From assembly GCA_003221985.1 (NCBI GenBank), contig QHUQ01000189.1:1-7346 (forward strand): a DNA stretch of 7,346 nucleotides, written 5' to 3'. The stretch's first letter is position 1. Each line of letters begins with the position of its first letter. This document shows, one piece after another, positions 1 to 6,778 of the stretch. The position numbers were made by a program, and so were the translations under genes. Under the pieces are notes generated by a model. The model was given only the letters and a program-made list of their open reading frames with translations. It did no database searches and had not been told where the DNA came from. This DNA is from Gemmatimonadota bacterium. GTDB lineage: Bacteria > Gemmatimonadota > Gemmatimonadetes > Gemmatimonadales > GWC2-71-9.

Positions 1-62
1 CCTCGATTCTATCCGAGGTACGGTCTTTGACGCGCCGCGGACTGCACCGACGAGCGGCCCGC

Positions 63-91
63 TTGACATTTCGCAGGTGTGGTGCTAAGAC
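63..91 (+). promoter_or_regulatory. sigma70-type promoter for the first exported protein gene
   Basis: A perfect -35 box TTGACA (63-68) is followed by a 17-base spacer (69-85) and a weak -10 box TAAGAC (86-91; 3 of 6 consensus bases). Transcription would start near 98, leaving a leader of about 40 bases before the ATG at 138. The position argues against the upstream in-frame TTG at 27 as the start, because the promoter would then lie inside the coding region. The -35 match and spacing are seen directly; activity is inferred. Confidence 0.6.
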
Positions 92-123
92 GGGTCTGTT
101 CGCAGCGGCATTTCGAGCCCATA

Positions 124-131
124 GGGGAGGG
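124..131 (+). promoter_or_regulatory. ribosome binding site deciding the start at 138
   Basis: The purine run GGGGAGGG lies 6 bases before the ATG at 138. It is the only strong Shine-Dalgarno-like sequence near the 5' end of this reading frame. The ATG after it opens directly into a signal peptide, while the 37 extra codons upstream are Arg-rich and look non-coding. Confidence 0.7.
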
Positions 132-137
132 AAAGCG

Positions 138-1913
138 ATGGTGCCCAGACGGACCGCTGGGGTGGTGGCACTTGCGTTAGCGGCCTTTGTCAGGCTCATC
201 TCTGTGGGTGGTGTCGCCGATGCCACCACTTTCAACCCGCAGTTCTCATCGCCGGTGTCGTTCAGCGATACAGCGCCAGGCGGCCACCCGGACGTCAGGG
301 TCGGCTTCGACATCCCGCCGCCCTCGGCCCTCGGCGGCGCGGTCAACTTCAGCGATCCGGCGCTGGTCACGGCCACTGACGCCCAGGTCCCGACCGGCGC
401 TTACATCGGCCAGGTTTCGAGCATAGCCCAGCTCGGTCTATTCAACGACGGATGCATGACCAACGTTCCCGCGACGTTCGACCTCGTCGAGGCTTCCACT
501 CCGGCGACCTCTGCTGTTACCATTTCCGGCTCCGCCGGCAACCTCGCCGAAGATGACGGCGATCTGGACGAGGACGGGATCGTGGACCAGCCGGCCTTTG
601 CCAACAACGGCATCGCGGACGGCGCCGACGCCTATCCGGCGTTCCTTCTCGACCTGCTCGACCCCGACGGCCCGGGTCCGGCGACCCCCGTCGTCCCTGC
701 CGCCCGTTACTTTGGGGTGGATATCGTCTTCAACATCTCCATTGTCCCGGTTCAGGTCGTGGTCCTTGCGCCCGGCGACCTCGCTGCATTTCCGAATCAG
801 GGCTGGATGACCGCGGCCTGGGGTACGCCCTCGCTGATCGTCCTGGGAAACCCGCTCGATCCTCCCTCCAATACGGGAATAACCGATTTCTGCAACCTCA
901 CGTCGAACTCGACGATTCTCGGCATCACACACGACAACGCCTGCACGCCGGCCGCCGGAGCGCCGTCGGGCTGCACTGCAACCGGCGCCGGTTTCAGTGT
1001 AAGGAAGGGAGTGGACGGTGGTTGCCCGGGCAGCACAACCCCAAACGAGTGCGGATTCGTCCGCGCCACCAACCCGGCAACGTCGAGGACTCTCAAGACC
1101 CGCGTCTACGCCGTCAGCGAGCGCGACTACGACAACGACGGCATCGCTAACTCTCTCGATGTCTGCTTCGCTCAACCGAACAGCGGCTGGGACCCGCGCG
1201 CGAGCAACTTCAGTTCGGGCGGCGACTCCGATGCCGATGGCCTGCCGAATGCTTGCGATCCCAGTGCTTTCCCCAACGCAGATGAGGACGGCGACGGCTG
1301 GCAAAACCGCATCGATAACTGCCCGACCACTCCCAACGCTGGCCAGGAAGACGACGACGTTCCGCGCGGTACCGCCGTGAACGACGGCGGCTCGCGGACC
1401 GACGGCATCGGGGATGCTTGTGACGTTCCCGCCAATAGCTGCGTCGATCCCTTCCCCGCCTGTGGTCCCCTGACTCCGACGGGCGCGAATGGCCACTATC
1501 ACGCCACGGTCATCGTCAGCAACGTTTGCATCGGCCTTGCAGGCAGCGACAGTGACGCGGACGGCGTATGCAACGTCGACGAGCCCCCTGCCAACAAGTG
1601 CGCGGGTGGTCTCGAAGACGATGACTGCGATAACGACGGTGTGGGCGATCGCCTCGATAACTGTATCGCCGGGGTTAACCCTCCGGCGGCCGGCTTCGCT
1701 CAGTCCCAGCGAGACCTGAACGCCGACGGGTTCGCCGACGGCACCGACATTACGATACTGGCTGGTTCATTCGGCAAGCTAGGCGGCGATCCCTCCAGGC
1801 CGGCTGGATACCAGGGTCGCTTTGACCTGAACAACACGGGGAATGGGCCAGACAGCGTAAATGACGGTACGGACATCACTCTTCTGGCTGGAACATTCGG
1901 CAAGCCCTGCTGA
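138..1913 (+). CDS. exported protein of unknown function with type 3 thrombospondin-like repeats and a dockerin-like C-terminus
   Basis: The function is not recognised. The product has 591 residues. Residues 1-29 form a signal peptide: a basic MVPRR start, a hydrophobic core, and a likely cut after ADA. Residues 30 to about 325 form an N-terminal region rich in Pro, Ala and Asp with few Cys, which I cannot assign to a family. Residues about 330-431 hold Asp-rich repeats of thrombospondin type 3 style (DYDNDGIANSLD, DSDADGLPNACD, DEDGDGWQNRIDNCP, DGIGDACD). A second cluster at about 470-509 includes DSDADGVCN and DNDGVGDRLDNC. Such repeats bind calcium and form stiff linkers in known proteins. 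Residues 526-591 are the dockerin-like module, with loops DLNADGFADGTD and a second one ending NDGTD; the last residue is Cys. The start at 138 is chosen from the promoter, ribosome binding site and signal peptide. The gene is monocistronic here and convergent with the minus-strand genes. It is probably a surface or extracellular structural protein, but this is inference. Confidence 0.85.
   Translation: MVPRRTAGVVALALAAFVRLISVGGVADATTFNPQFSSPVSFSDTAPGGHPDVRVGFDIPPPSALGGAVNFSDPALVTATDAQVPTGAYIGQVSSIAQLGLFNDGCMTNVPATFDLVEASTPATSAVTISGSAGNLAEDDGDLDEDGIVDQPAFANNGIADGADAYPAFLLDLLDPDGPGPATPVVPAARYFGVDIVFNISIVPVQVVVLAPGDLAAFPNQGWMTAAWGTPSLIVLGNPLDPPSNTGITDFCNLTSNSTILGITHDNACTPAAGAPSGCTATGAGFSVRKGVDGGCPGSTTPNECGFVRATNPATSRTLKTRVYAVSERDYDNDGIANSLDVCFAQPNSGWDPRASNFSSGGDSDADGLPNACDPSAFPNADEDGDGWQNRIDNCPTTPNAGQEDDDVPRGTAVNDGGSRTDGIGDACDVPANSCVDPFPACGPLTPTGANGHYHATVIVSNVCIGLAGSDSDADGVCNVDEPPANKCAGGLEDDDCDNDGVGDRLDNCIAGVNPPAAGFAQSQRDLNADGFADGTDITILAGSFGKLGGDPSRPAGYQGRFDLNNTGNGPDSVNDGTDITLLAGTFGKPC
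1713..1910 (+). repeat. dockerin-like C-terminal module, copy 1
   Basis: This codes for two tandem calcium-loop plus helix units. The first loop, DLNADGFADGTD, fits the dockerin F-hand pattern, with acidic or amide ligands at positions 1, 3, 5, 9 and 12 and Gly at 6. The second starts with DLN, then has an inserted NTGNGP stretch before DSVNDGTD. Each loop is followed by IT-x-LAG-x-FGK. It is the most divergent of the four copies and the only one on the + strand. Confidence 0.75.
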
Positions 1914-1947
1914 GCTTCCCTGCTCAGAGCCGAAACTGAAATGCTCA

Positions 1948-1968
1948 CGTTCGCTGGGCAGGCGAACG
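1948..1968. terminator. possible hairpin terminator between convergent genes
   Basis: A perfect 7-bp stem (CGTTCGC at 1948-1954, GCGAACG at 1962-1968) encloses a 7-base loop, 35 bases after the stop of the + strand gene. No T tract follows on either strand, so it is not a classical intrinsic terminator. It may still stabilise the transcript 3' end. Confidence 0.35.
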
Positions 1969-1985
1969 CGCCCTCAAGCAGGCAA

Positions 1986-2012
1986 AGGGCAAACCGCTCG
2001 ACGGCTTGCCCT
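1986..2012 (-). terminator. probable terminator of the minus-strand genes
   Basis: An imperfect hairpin starts within the TAG stop codon of the hydrolase pseudogene. The outer stem is 7 bp (AGGGCAA at 1986-1992 with TTGCCCT at 2006-2012). One A/C mismatch follows, then a 3-bp CCG/CGG inner stem and a 5-base loop. On the minus strand it is followed by TTTGCCTGCTT, a modest T-rich tail. The stem is seen directly; termination is inferred. Confidence 0.5.
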
Positions 2013-3037
2013 ATGGCCCGCAGCTCTTCCCGAAGAACCCCGCCAGCACAGTGATGTCTGTGCCGTCGACGAAGCCGTCCGGCGCGTTCACGGGCGCGAT
2101 GTTGCTCCTGGGCGGCGCCTGCGACGGGACCGCCTTACCAAACGAGCCGGCAACAATCGTAATGTCGGTGCCGTCTGAGAAACGGTCGTCGTTGAGATCG
2201 GCGGGCCATTTGTCGTCTGCTTCATCGTTCAAGGCGGGCGTGTCGGCGCAGTTATCAAGCGCGCTCGTGGTGATCGTCGCTTCGGAGCCGCTTGGCCAGC
2301 CGTCGCCGTCCATGTCGTAGCCCGCCCTTGTCGAACGTGCACTTGGCGTAGAGGGCACAGACTTCCCCCAACTGTGTGTTGAAGTCGATGTTCCGCTGGC
2401 GCACACGCAAGCGCCTGTCGACGTCGGCTTGGTCCGTCGATGTGGGGTTGGCGAGCAACGAATGGCAGATGCTGAAGGTGTTCCACCAGTTGACGGCGTT
2501 CGGGTTGTCGTGAAGGACCACCCAGAGTTGGTAGACGTCCGGGACGCTCAGCACGGTGATGCGCCGGTTCGGAAAGCCGGTCGTCAGCGCGTTCATCGCC
2601 GTCTGGAACTGCGTGCGGTAGTCGGCGACCGCAGTCATCGACGCCTCGTTGCTCGCGCAGACATCATTGCCCCCCATCTCGATCAGCACAAGCTCGACCC
2701 CGCCCGGCGTGGAATTGACGTTGAGCGCCTGACTGTTGAGATCAGCCATCTTCGCGCCGTTCACCGAATAGTTAAAGTTCTTCCCGTTGATGTTCGGATT
2801 CCCGGCAAGAGTGCGCGTGTAAACGCTCTGCACCACGGACTGGGTGCCCGTCGCCCAGGAATATGTCGGGTTGCTTCCGGGATGGGCCCCATCGAAGTTC
2901 GTTGCCTGCGTGATCGAGTCGCCCAATGCGGCCATTGAGTCGGGGACTCCGCTGGTCGTCGCCAAAGCGGTGTCTCTGCCGCTCGCCAGTACGACGACGA
3001 ACAACGCCGCGGCTATTACAATGCTGAACCCTCTCAT
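2011..3037 (-). pseudogene. exported SGNH/GDSL-family hydrolase, disrupted by loss of the catalytic Asp/His block and a frameshift
   Basis: The ATG at 3037 opens a signal peptide (residues 1-27, likely cut after ALA) and then an SGNH hydrolase domain. Block I is GDSIT (residues 39-43, nucleophile Ser41). Block II Gly is in SVNGA (91-95), and block III is GGND (122-125, Asn124). Members of this family hydrolyse ester bonds in lipids, polysaccharide acetyl groups or similar substrates; the substrate here cannot be read. The frame is good up to FDKG (residues 235-238) and then runs into 22 unlike residues to a stop at 2255. From about 2322 another frame continues as GYDMDGDGWPSGSEAT, followed by an intact dockerin-like tail ending SCGP at the stop 2013-2011. 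The switch lies at GGGCGGGC (2320-2327). Block V (D-x-x-H), which should lie between these two parts, is absent from all three frames. A deletion of 3n+2 bases, or a deletion plus an indel, explains both facts. A simple sequencing error would not remove block V. The gene is 32 bases downstream of the dehydrogenase gene and probably cotranscribed with it. Confidence 0.8.
2021..2251 (-). repeat. 231-base direct repeat, copy in the hydrolase tail
   Basis: This aligns without gaps to 3080-3310. By hand count, 41 of 231 positions differ (about 82% identity). It covers the dockerin-like module (2014-2199) and about 17 residues before it (ADTPALNDEADDKWPA). This tail kept its reading frame although the gene body is broken. 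Confidence 0.85.
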
Positions 3038-3043
3038 GGACCC

Positions 3044-3049
3044 CCTCCT
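3044..3049 (-). promoter_or_regulatory. ribosome binding site of the hydrolase gene
   Basis: A perfect AGGAGG on the minus strand lies 6 bases before the ATG at 3037, in the 32-base gap after the dehydrogenase stop codon. It fixes the start of the hydrolase. The signal is still intact although the gene is disrupted. Confidence 0.8.
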
Positions 3050-3069
3050 GACTAGGCTCGCTACATATA

Positions 3070-4629
3070 TTAAGGCCCGCAGCCCTTCCCAAAGAACCCG
3101 GCAAGCACTGTGATATCCGTGCCGTCGACGAAGCCGTCCGGGGCGTTCATAGGCGCCACGTCACGCCTGGGCGGTGCCTGTGAGGGAACTGCCTTGCCGA
3201 ACGAGCCGGCGACAATCGTGATGTCCGTGCCGTCTGAGAAGCGATCGTCGTTCAGGTCGGCCGGCCATCGGTCGTCGGCTTCGTCGTTCGGGGCCGGAGT
3301 ATTGGCACAGGCGTCCAGCGGGTCTGTCCCGATGACCGATTCTGGGACGTCATTCCACTTGTCGTTATCGTCGTCCGGGTCGCACGCGTTGCCGATACCA
3401 TCGCCGTCGGTATCCGGTGTGGCGCCACAAGCCAGGCGATAGATCGCGTTCTGGAACGTGAGCACCAGAAGCTCGCCATTTGGGAGCTCCCCGAAGGAAA
3501 CGATGTTGAAGGCGGAATCGACGAGCTGCACTGGATTGCTGGTATCCGCCGGGTTCACTGCCCAGATTATGCCGCTGCAGTAATCGCCGTAGACGTACCA
3601 GCCGTAGATCTCCGGCAATAGCGCCCCCCGGTAAACGTAACCCCCGGTCACCGAACAGCTTGGATTGTGACCGTAGACAGCCCGCGGGAACAGGAACGGG
3701 GGGATGCATGGTTGCGACTGGCTTGGGTCGTTATACAATTCGTTTCCCTCGTAGCAGTCCCAGCCGTAGTTGCCGCCGCCTACGATCTTCTCAACCTCCT
3801 CCCACAAACTCTGGCCAACGTCCGCCAGCCAGAGGTCGCCGCTAAGCCGGTCGAAGCTGTACCGCCAGGGGTTGCGTAGCCCGTAGACCCAGAGTTCGTC
3901 GGCATTACCGCCGGGACCGTCAGCAAAGGGGTTACCGGGCGGTATCGTATAAGTCTGCTGTCCGGTGACGTTGATCCGGAGCATGGAACCGAGCAAGTCG
4001 TTTTTTCTCTGGCCCGTGTCATTCGGGTCCCCTGCACCGCCGCCGTCCCCGATCGAGAGATACAAGTACCCGTCGGGGCCGAAGAGGAGTCGTCCGCCGT
4101 TGTGGTTACTCTGATCGGAAGGAAGCTGGGGGATCTCGAGCACCACAGTCTCTTGCGTTTCGTCCATCCTCGCAGGCGGAGGGCTGTTAACGACTGGAAA
4201 TCGGGAGATGCGGCTGCACCTGGCAACGCCTGGTTGGCAGGTGAGCGACGTGTAGTACACGTACACCCTGCCATCGCTTGCGAAGTTCGGCGAGAACGCG
4301 ATCGAAAGAAGGCCCTCCTCGTTGCCGGCCACCTTCACCCGGTCTGACAAATTTCCGTAGAGAGTCGGTGAGAAGGCGCCCGTGAGTGATACGCGCCGGA
4401 CTCTGGCTTCCGACTGGCTCACAACCACAGCTTCGCCGGTCGTACCGGGGATCAGGGCGAAGTCGACCATTCGGTTGAACGTTGCCGTCGTGTCATCCTG
4501 GACGAGTGTGTAGCCGTTGGGCGTGGGCGCGGCGTGCGTTACGGGCACGGCGAGTCGCGTGTCGGCGATCGCTCCTGTGATTAGGCCGACAGCGAGAACG
4601 ACTAGAAGTGACCTACGAAGCCGAGACAT
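3070..4629 (-). CDS. exported glucose/sorbosone dehydrogenase-type beta-propeller (PQQ sugar dehydrogenase family) with dockerin-like C-terminus
   Basis: The product has 519 residues. Residues 1-33 form a signal peptide with basic MSRLRR, a hydrophobic core and a likely cut after THA. Residues about 35-401 match the soluble PQQ-dependent aldose dehydrogenase fold (GSDH, PF07995). Signature motifs are NEEGLLSIAFSPNF (103-116), HNGGRLLFGPDGYLY (176-190, His176 being the expected catalytic base), GDGGGAGDP (194-202), GLRNPWRYSFD (250-260), DVGQ--WEEV (270-279) and GGNYGWDCYEG (285-295). Known members oxidise the C1 hydroxyl of aldoses using PQQ and calcium outside the cytoplasm; many homologues have no proven substrate. 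Residues 403-423 are one thrombospondin type 3-like repeat (DTDGDGIGNACDPDDDND), and 458-519 are the dockerin-like module. An ATG at 4629 preceded closely by GGTGGAG is the best start. It lies 242 bases after the 6719-4872 gene and 32 bases before the hydrolase gene. No PQQ synthesis gene is in the window. The enzyme family is confident; the actual sugar oxidised is not known. Confidence 0.9.
   Translation of the reverse strand: MSRLRRSLLVVLAVGLITGAIADTRLAVPVTHAAPTPNGYTLVQDDTTATFNRMVDFALIPGTTGEAVVVSQSEARVRRVSLTGAFSPTLYGNLSDRVKVAGNEEGLLSIAFSPNFASDGRVYVYYTSLTCQPGVARCSRISRFPVVNSPPPARMDETQETVVLEIPQLPSDQSNHNGGRLLFGPDGYLYLSIGDGGGAGDPNDTGQRKNDLLGSMLRINVTGQQTYTIPPGNPFADGPGGNADELWVYGLRNPWRYSFDRLSGDLWLADVGQSLWEEVEKIVGGGNYGWDCYEGNELYNDPSQSQPCIPPFLFPRAVYGHNPSCSVTGGYVYRGALLPEIYGWYVYGDYCSGIIWAVNPADTSNPVQLVDSAFNIVSFGELPNGELLVLTFQNAIYRLACGATPDTDGDGIGNACDPDDDNDKWNDVPESVIGTDPLDACANTPAPNDEADDRWPADLNDDRFSDGTDITIVAGSFGKAVPSQAPPRRDVAPMNAPDGFVDGTDITVLAGFFGKGCGP
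3080..3310 (-). repeat. 231-base direct repeat, copy in the dehydrogenase tail
   Basis: Partner of 2021-2251, same strand, 1059 bases apart. Both copies have DLNDDRFSDGTD as first loop, with Arg where the dockerin loop normally has Gly at position 6, and share the linker KAVPSQAPPR. This points to a recent duplication or gene conversion between the two tails, while the bodies of the two proteins are unrelated. Confidence 0.85.
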
Positions 4630-4871
4630 AGCTCCACCCGCTTTCCATCATCAAGCTTGTGGACAATTCTCAGGGCTGTCCCGCGATACCGCCTCACGTG
4701 ATCCAAGCGTCGGCGGTCTGGTATCAATACTGCTACGGGATGACTCATCCACACCAACCCTCAACCTCGCCCGCCTGGCTTTACAGGCGTTCGACCGCAG
4801 ATGCACATCATACACCTGACAGGGGGAAGATAAACGGTTGTCAGCCAGGGCTGGAATGCCAGCTAGAACGG
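4630..4871. other. intergenic region between the 6719-4872 gene and the dehydrogenase gene
   Basis: There is no coding frame that I can support in these 242 bases. On the minus strand GGTGGAG precedes the dehydrogenase ATG. An isolated TATGAT (4807-4812 read on the minus strand) resembles a -10 box but has no matching -35 box. A small hairpin (GCTGG 4850-4854 with CCAGC 4859-4863) follows the stop of the 6719-4872 gene but has no T tract. Whether the dehydrogenase has its own promoter or depends on read-through cannot be decided from the sequence. Confidence 0.4.
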
Positions 4872-6719
4872 CTACGAGCCGCAGCTTTTGCCAAACAACC
4901 CCGCCAGCTTCGTGATATCTGTACCATCGACGAAGCCGTCTGGCGGGTCCGGCGCAATGTCGCGCCGCGCCGGCGCCGGCGGCACAGCCTTTCCGAACGA
5001 TCCCGCCACAATCGTAATGTCACTGCCATCCGAGAAGCCATCATTATTGATGTCAGCCGGCCAGGAGTCGGCTCCACAAGCGAGCGCCGGGCTCGTGCCG
5101 ATGGTCGCTTCGGACCCGTCGCTCCAGCCGTCGCTGTCGGCATCGCAGCCGGAGCTGTAACTTGTCCGCGCAAGGAACGTTCCCCACCGGTAGCCGACCG
5201 TGTTCTTCGCATATTCGCCGATTAGCCAGACGCACCTCGGAAATACGGGGTCGACCGCGGCCCCCAGATAATCGCCCCAACGCGACGAATTGTGCGCGAC
5301 GTCCCCCGCTCGAAGCACGGTCGAACCGCTCATCGTATTGGGTGGATCAGTGGCCGGCCGCCCGGTCGCCCGTGCCTCCGCGAATATCGCCGAGTTTGTA
5401 TGCGTGAGTGACACATACACATCGCTGTTCGCGTCGGTGCGCAACGCCGGCCAGGAGAAGTACTGTCCGCTTGCGCCGAACATAATGTCCTGAACCACGG
5501 CCGGCGGCGTCGCAATCGTATCAACCTCAATCACATGAGCGCAGGACCTCGTGCTGGAGTCGCCGGTCGGGACGCATGCCGCGGACGCCGAGGTCCACAG
5601 CTGCCCGTTCCGCCACATAGCGTCCAGTAGCCGGTAGTCTCCCGAGTCGATGTTGCCGCCCAGCGCCGCTGAGGCAGGCGGCGTGTTCTGCGCGAGCATT
5701 GTCCGGTTCGTCGCGGACGCCTCAACCACGTTCCCGGCGGCCGGCGTGCCCGTGATCTTGATGATGGTAAGCGTGGTCGCGTTCGCGCGGGTCGTTAGGT
5801 ACTGGTCGCTTGCCGAGGAAAGGGTCTGAGCGGGACGGACCGTAAAGCGGTCAGCGCGCCGTGCGAGGGTGGTCAGTCGCACGCTTCCGCCTGGAAGGCC
5901 GGCCATTACATCGGCCTTCTCGATGACCTGCGTATCCACGCCAAAGTAATTGGGCGTGTCGATATCAAAAACGTTTGACGCGACGGTGAGCTTATCGGTC
6001 GTGACGCCGATCGCTTCATAGTCCGGGATGAGCTGAGCATAAGAGATGAAATACACGTTCCAGACGCCTGTCGGGTCGCTGGTCTGCGAGATCGCCAGGT
6101 GAAGCCGCGCTTGGTCGTTCACTGAACCAGGTTGGTCCCGGAAGGAGACGTACGAGGCGAACCAGCGGCCACTCAATGAGTCGTAGAGGACCTTTGGGTC
6201 CGTATCCCTGAAGCCTGTCGGGACGCCAAAAAAGCTGCTCAGAGCGAACGTCTGAAGGACCGTGCCGCCGCGGCTGTAGATCCGACCGATTATGTTGACC
6301 ATCTCGAATACGTGGCTTGGCCCAACGGCCGCCTGAGGGTCAGGTGGAGTATATGTGAAGCCTGTAAGGGCGTCGTTTTCGCTATTATCCAGCCCTTCGA
6401 ATCCGGCCCCGGACGGAGCAGGCGGGGACGCCGGCTGGACGGAGAAGGAGGGATCGGATGCGTTCACTGGCGTTGGCTGACCGGTGCCCTCGGCGGCTGC
6501 TTGAGATGGCATCTGGCGTCGAGCCCCTGGTTGAGCCGCGCCCTCTGAGGAGGAAGCGGGAAGCAGCTCCCGGACGATAACCTTGCGAGGCCCATTGAGC
6601 GCTGCGGGCGGGTCCTGAAGCCTCTCTTGTGAGAGCACGCTCTGGGCGAACCACGCATTGCCTGCAGAACAAACGGCGAGTACAACGCTTAGGAAGAAAA
6701 CGAAACGGAAGAACCGCAA
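4872..6719 (-). CDS. large exported protein of unknown function, probably propeller-like, with dockerin-like C-terminus
   Basis: The product has 615 residues with a TTG start at 6719. GGCGGAG lies 3 bases before it, and the start leads straight into a signal peptide (MRFFRF, hydrophobic core, likely cut after AWFA at 25). Residues about 30-105 are a low-complexity Pro/Ala/Ser linker. Residues about 108-520 form one long domain with recurring Trp/Tyr-rich strands. Notable motifs are PPDPQAAVGPSHVFEMVN (125-142), DTDPKVLYDSLSGRWFASY (172-190), TSDPTGVWNVYF (213-224), DYEAIGVTTDKLTVASN (233-249) and WGDYLGAAVDP (481-491). I know this style from secreted bacterial propeller-like proteins without assigned activity, and no catalytic motif stands out. 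A single Asp-rich segment (CDADSDGWSDGSEA, 525-538) precedes the dockerin-like module (556-615), which ends SCGS. The frame is uninterrupted. It is the first gene of the minus-strand group and has a good promoter. A role in surface binding or in an extracellular complex is inference only. Confidence 0.85.
   Translation of the reverse strand: MRFFRFVFFLSVVLAVCSAGNAWFAQSVLSQERLQDPPAALNGPRKVIVRELLPASSSEGAAQPGARRQMPSQAAAEGTGQPTPVNASDPSFSVQPASPPAPSGAGFEGLDNSENDALTGFTYTPPDPQAAVGPSHVFEMVNIIGRIYSRGGTVLQTFALSSFFGVPTGFRDTDPKVLYDSLSGRWFASYVSFRDQPGSVNDQARLHLAISQTSDPTGVWNVYFISYAQLIPDYEAIGVTTDKLTVASNVFDIDTPNYFGVDTQVIEKADVMAGLPGGSVRLTTLARRADRFTVRPAQTLSSASDQYLTTRANATTLTIIKITGTPAAGNVVEASATNRTMLAQNTPPASAALGGNIDSGDYRLLDAMWRNGQLWTSASAACVPTGDSSTRSCAHVIEVDTIATPPAVVQDIMFGASGQYFSWPALRTDANSDVYVSLTHTNSAIFAEARATGRPATDPPNTMSGSTVLRAGDVAHNSSRWGDYLGAAVDPVFPRCVWLIGEYAKNTVGYRWGTFLARTSYSSGCDADSDGWSDGSEATIGTSPALACGADSWPADINNDGFSDGSDITIVAGSFGKAVPPAPARRDIAPDPPDGFVDGTDITKLAGLFGKSCGS
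4875..5054 (-). repeat. dockerin-like C-terminal module, copy 4
   Basis: The first loop DINNDGFSDGSD keeps Gly at position 6 and all expected ligands. The second has DIAPDPPDGFVDGTD, where a Pro-rich stretch separates the first Asp from the rest of the loop. The linker between the loops (KAVPPAPARR) is a shorter version of the one in the other two minus-strand copies. Confidence 0.75.
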
Positions 6720-6778
6720 TAACTCCGCCCCCAGTCTACGAGCTATTCTCCCCAGAATCGGGCAGTGCTACTTAGACA

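Noticed and set aside
1..18. Hairpin CCTCG/CGAGG at the left edge
   Set aside because: A 5-bp stem with an 8-base loop and no T tract at a truncated edge is too weak to call a terminator.
27..137. Upstream extension of the first gene to the TTG at 27
   Set aside because: The promoter at 63-91 lies inside it, the extra residues are Arg-rich without a signal peptide, and the ATG at 138 has a good ribosome binding site.
438..1502. Long minus-strand open frame of 354 codons opposite the + strand exported protein
   Set aside because: Its translation is Val/Arg/Gly-rich without motifs, as expected from the mirror of a GC-rich gene. The + strand frame has a promoter, ribosome binding site, signal peptide and repeat motifs.
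2318..2330. Programmed ribosomal frameshift joining the hydrolase to its tail
   Set aside because: GGGCGGGC is not a known slippery heptamer, no following pseudoknot was seen, and the catalytic block V is missing as well, so a deletion explains the data better.
2429..2938. Plus-strand open frame of 169 codons across the hydrolase region
   Set aside because: It is the antisense of the SGNH domain with its GDSIT and GGND motifs and has no motif or signal of its own.
4850..4863. Hairpin GCTGG/CCAGC after the stop of the 6719-4872 gene
   Set aside because: The stem is only 5 bp, it competes with an overlapping CAGC/GCTG pairing, and there is no T tract on the minus strand.
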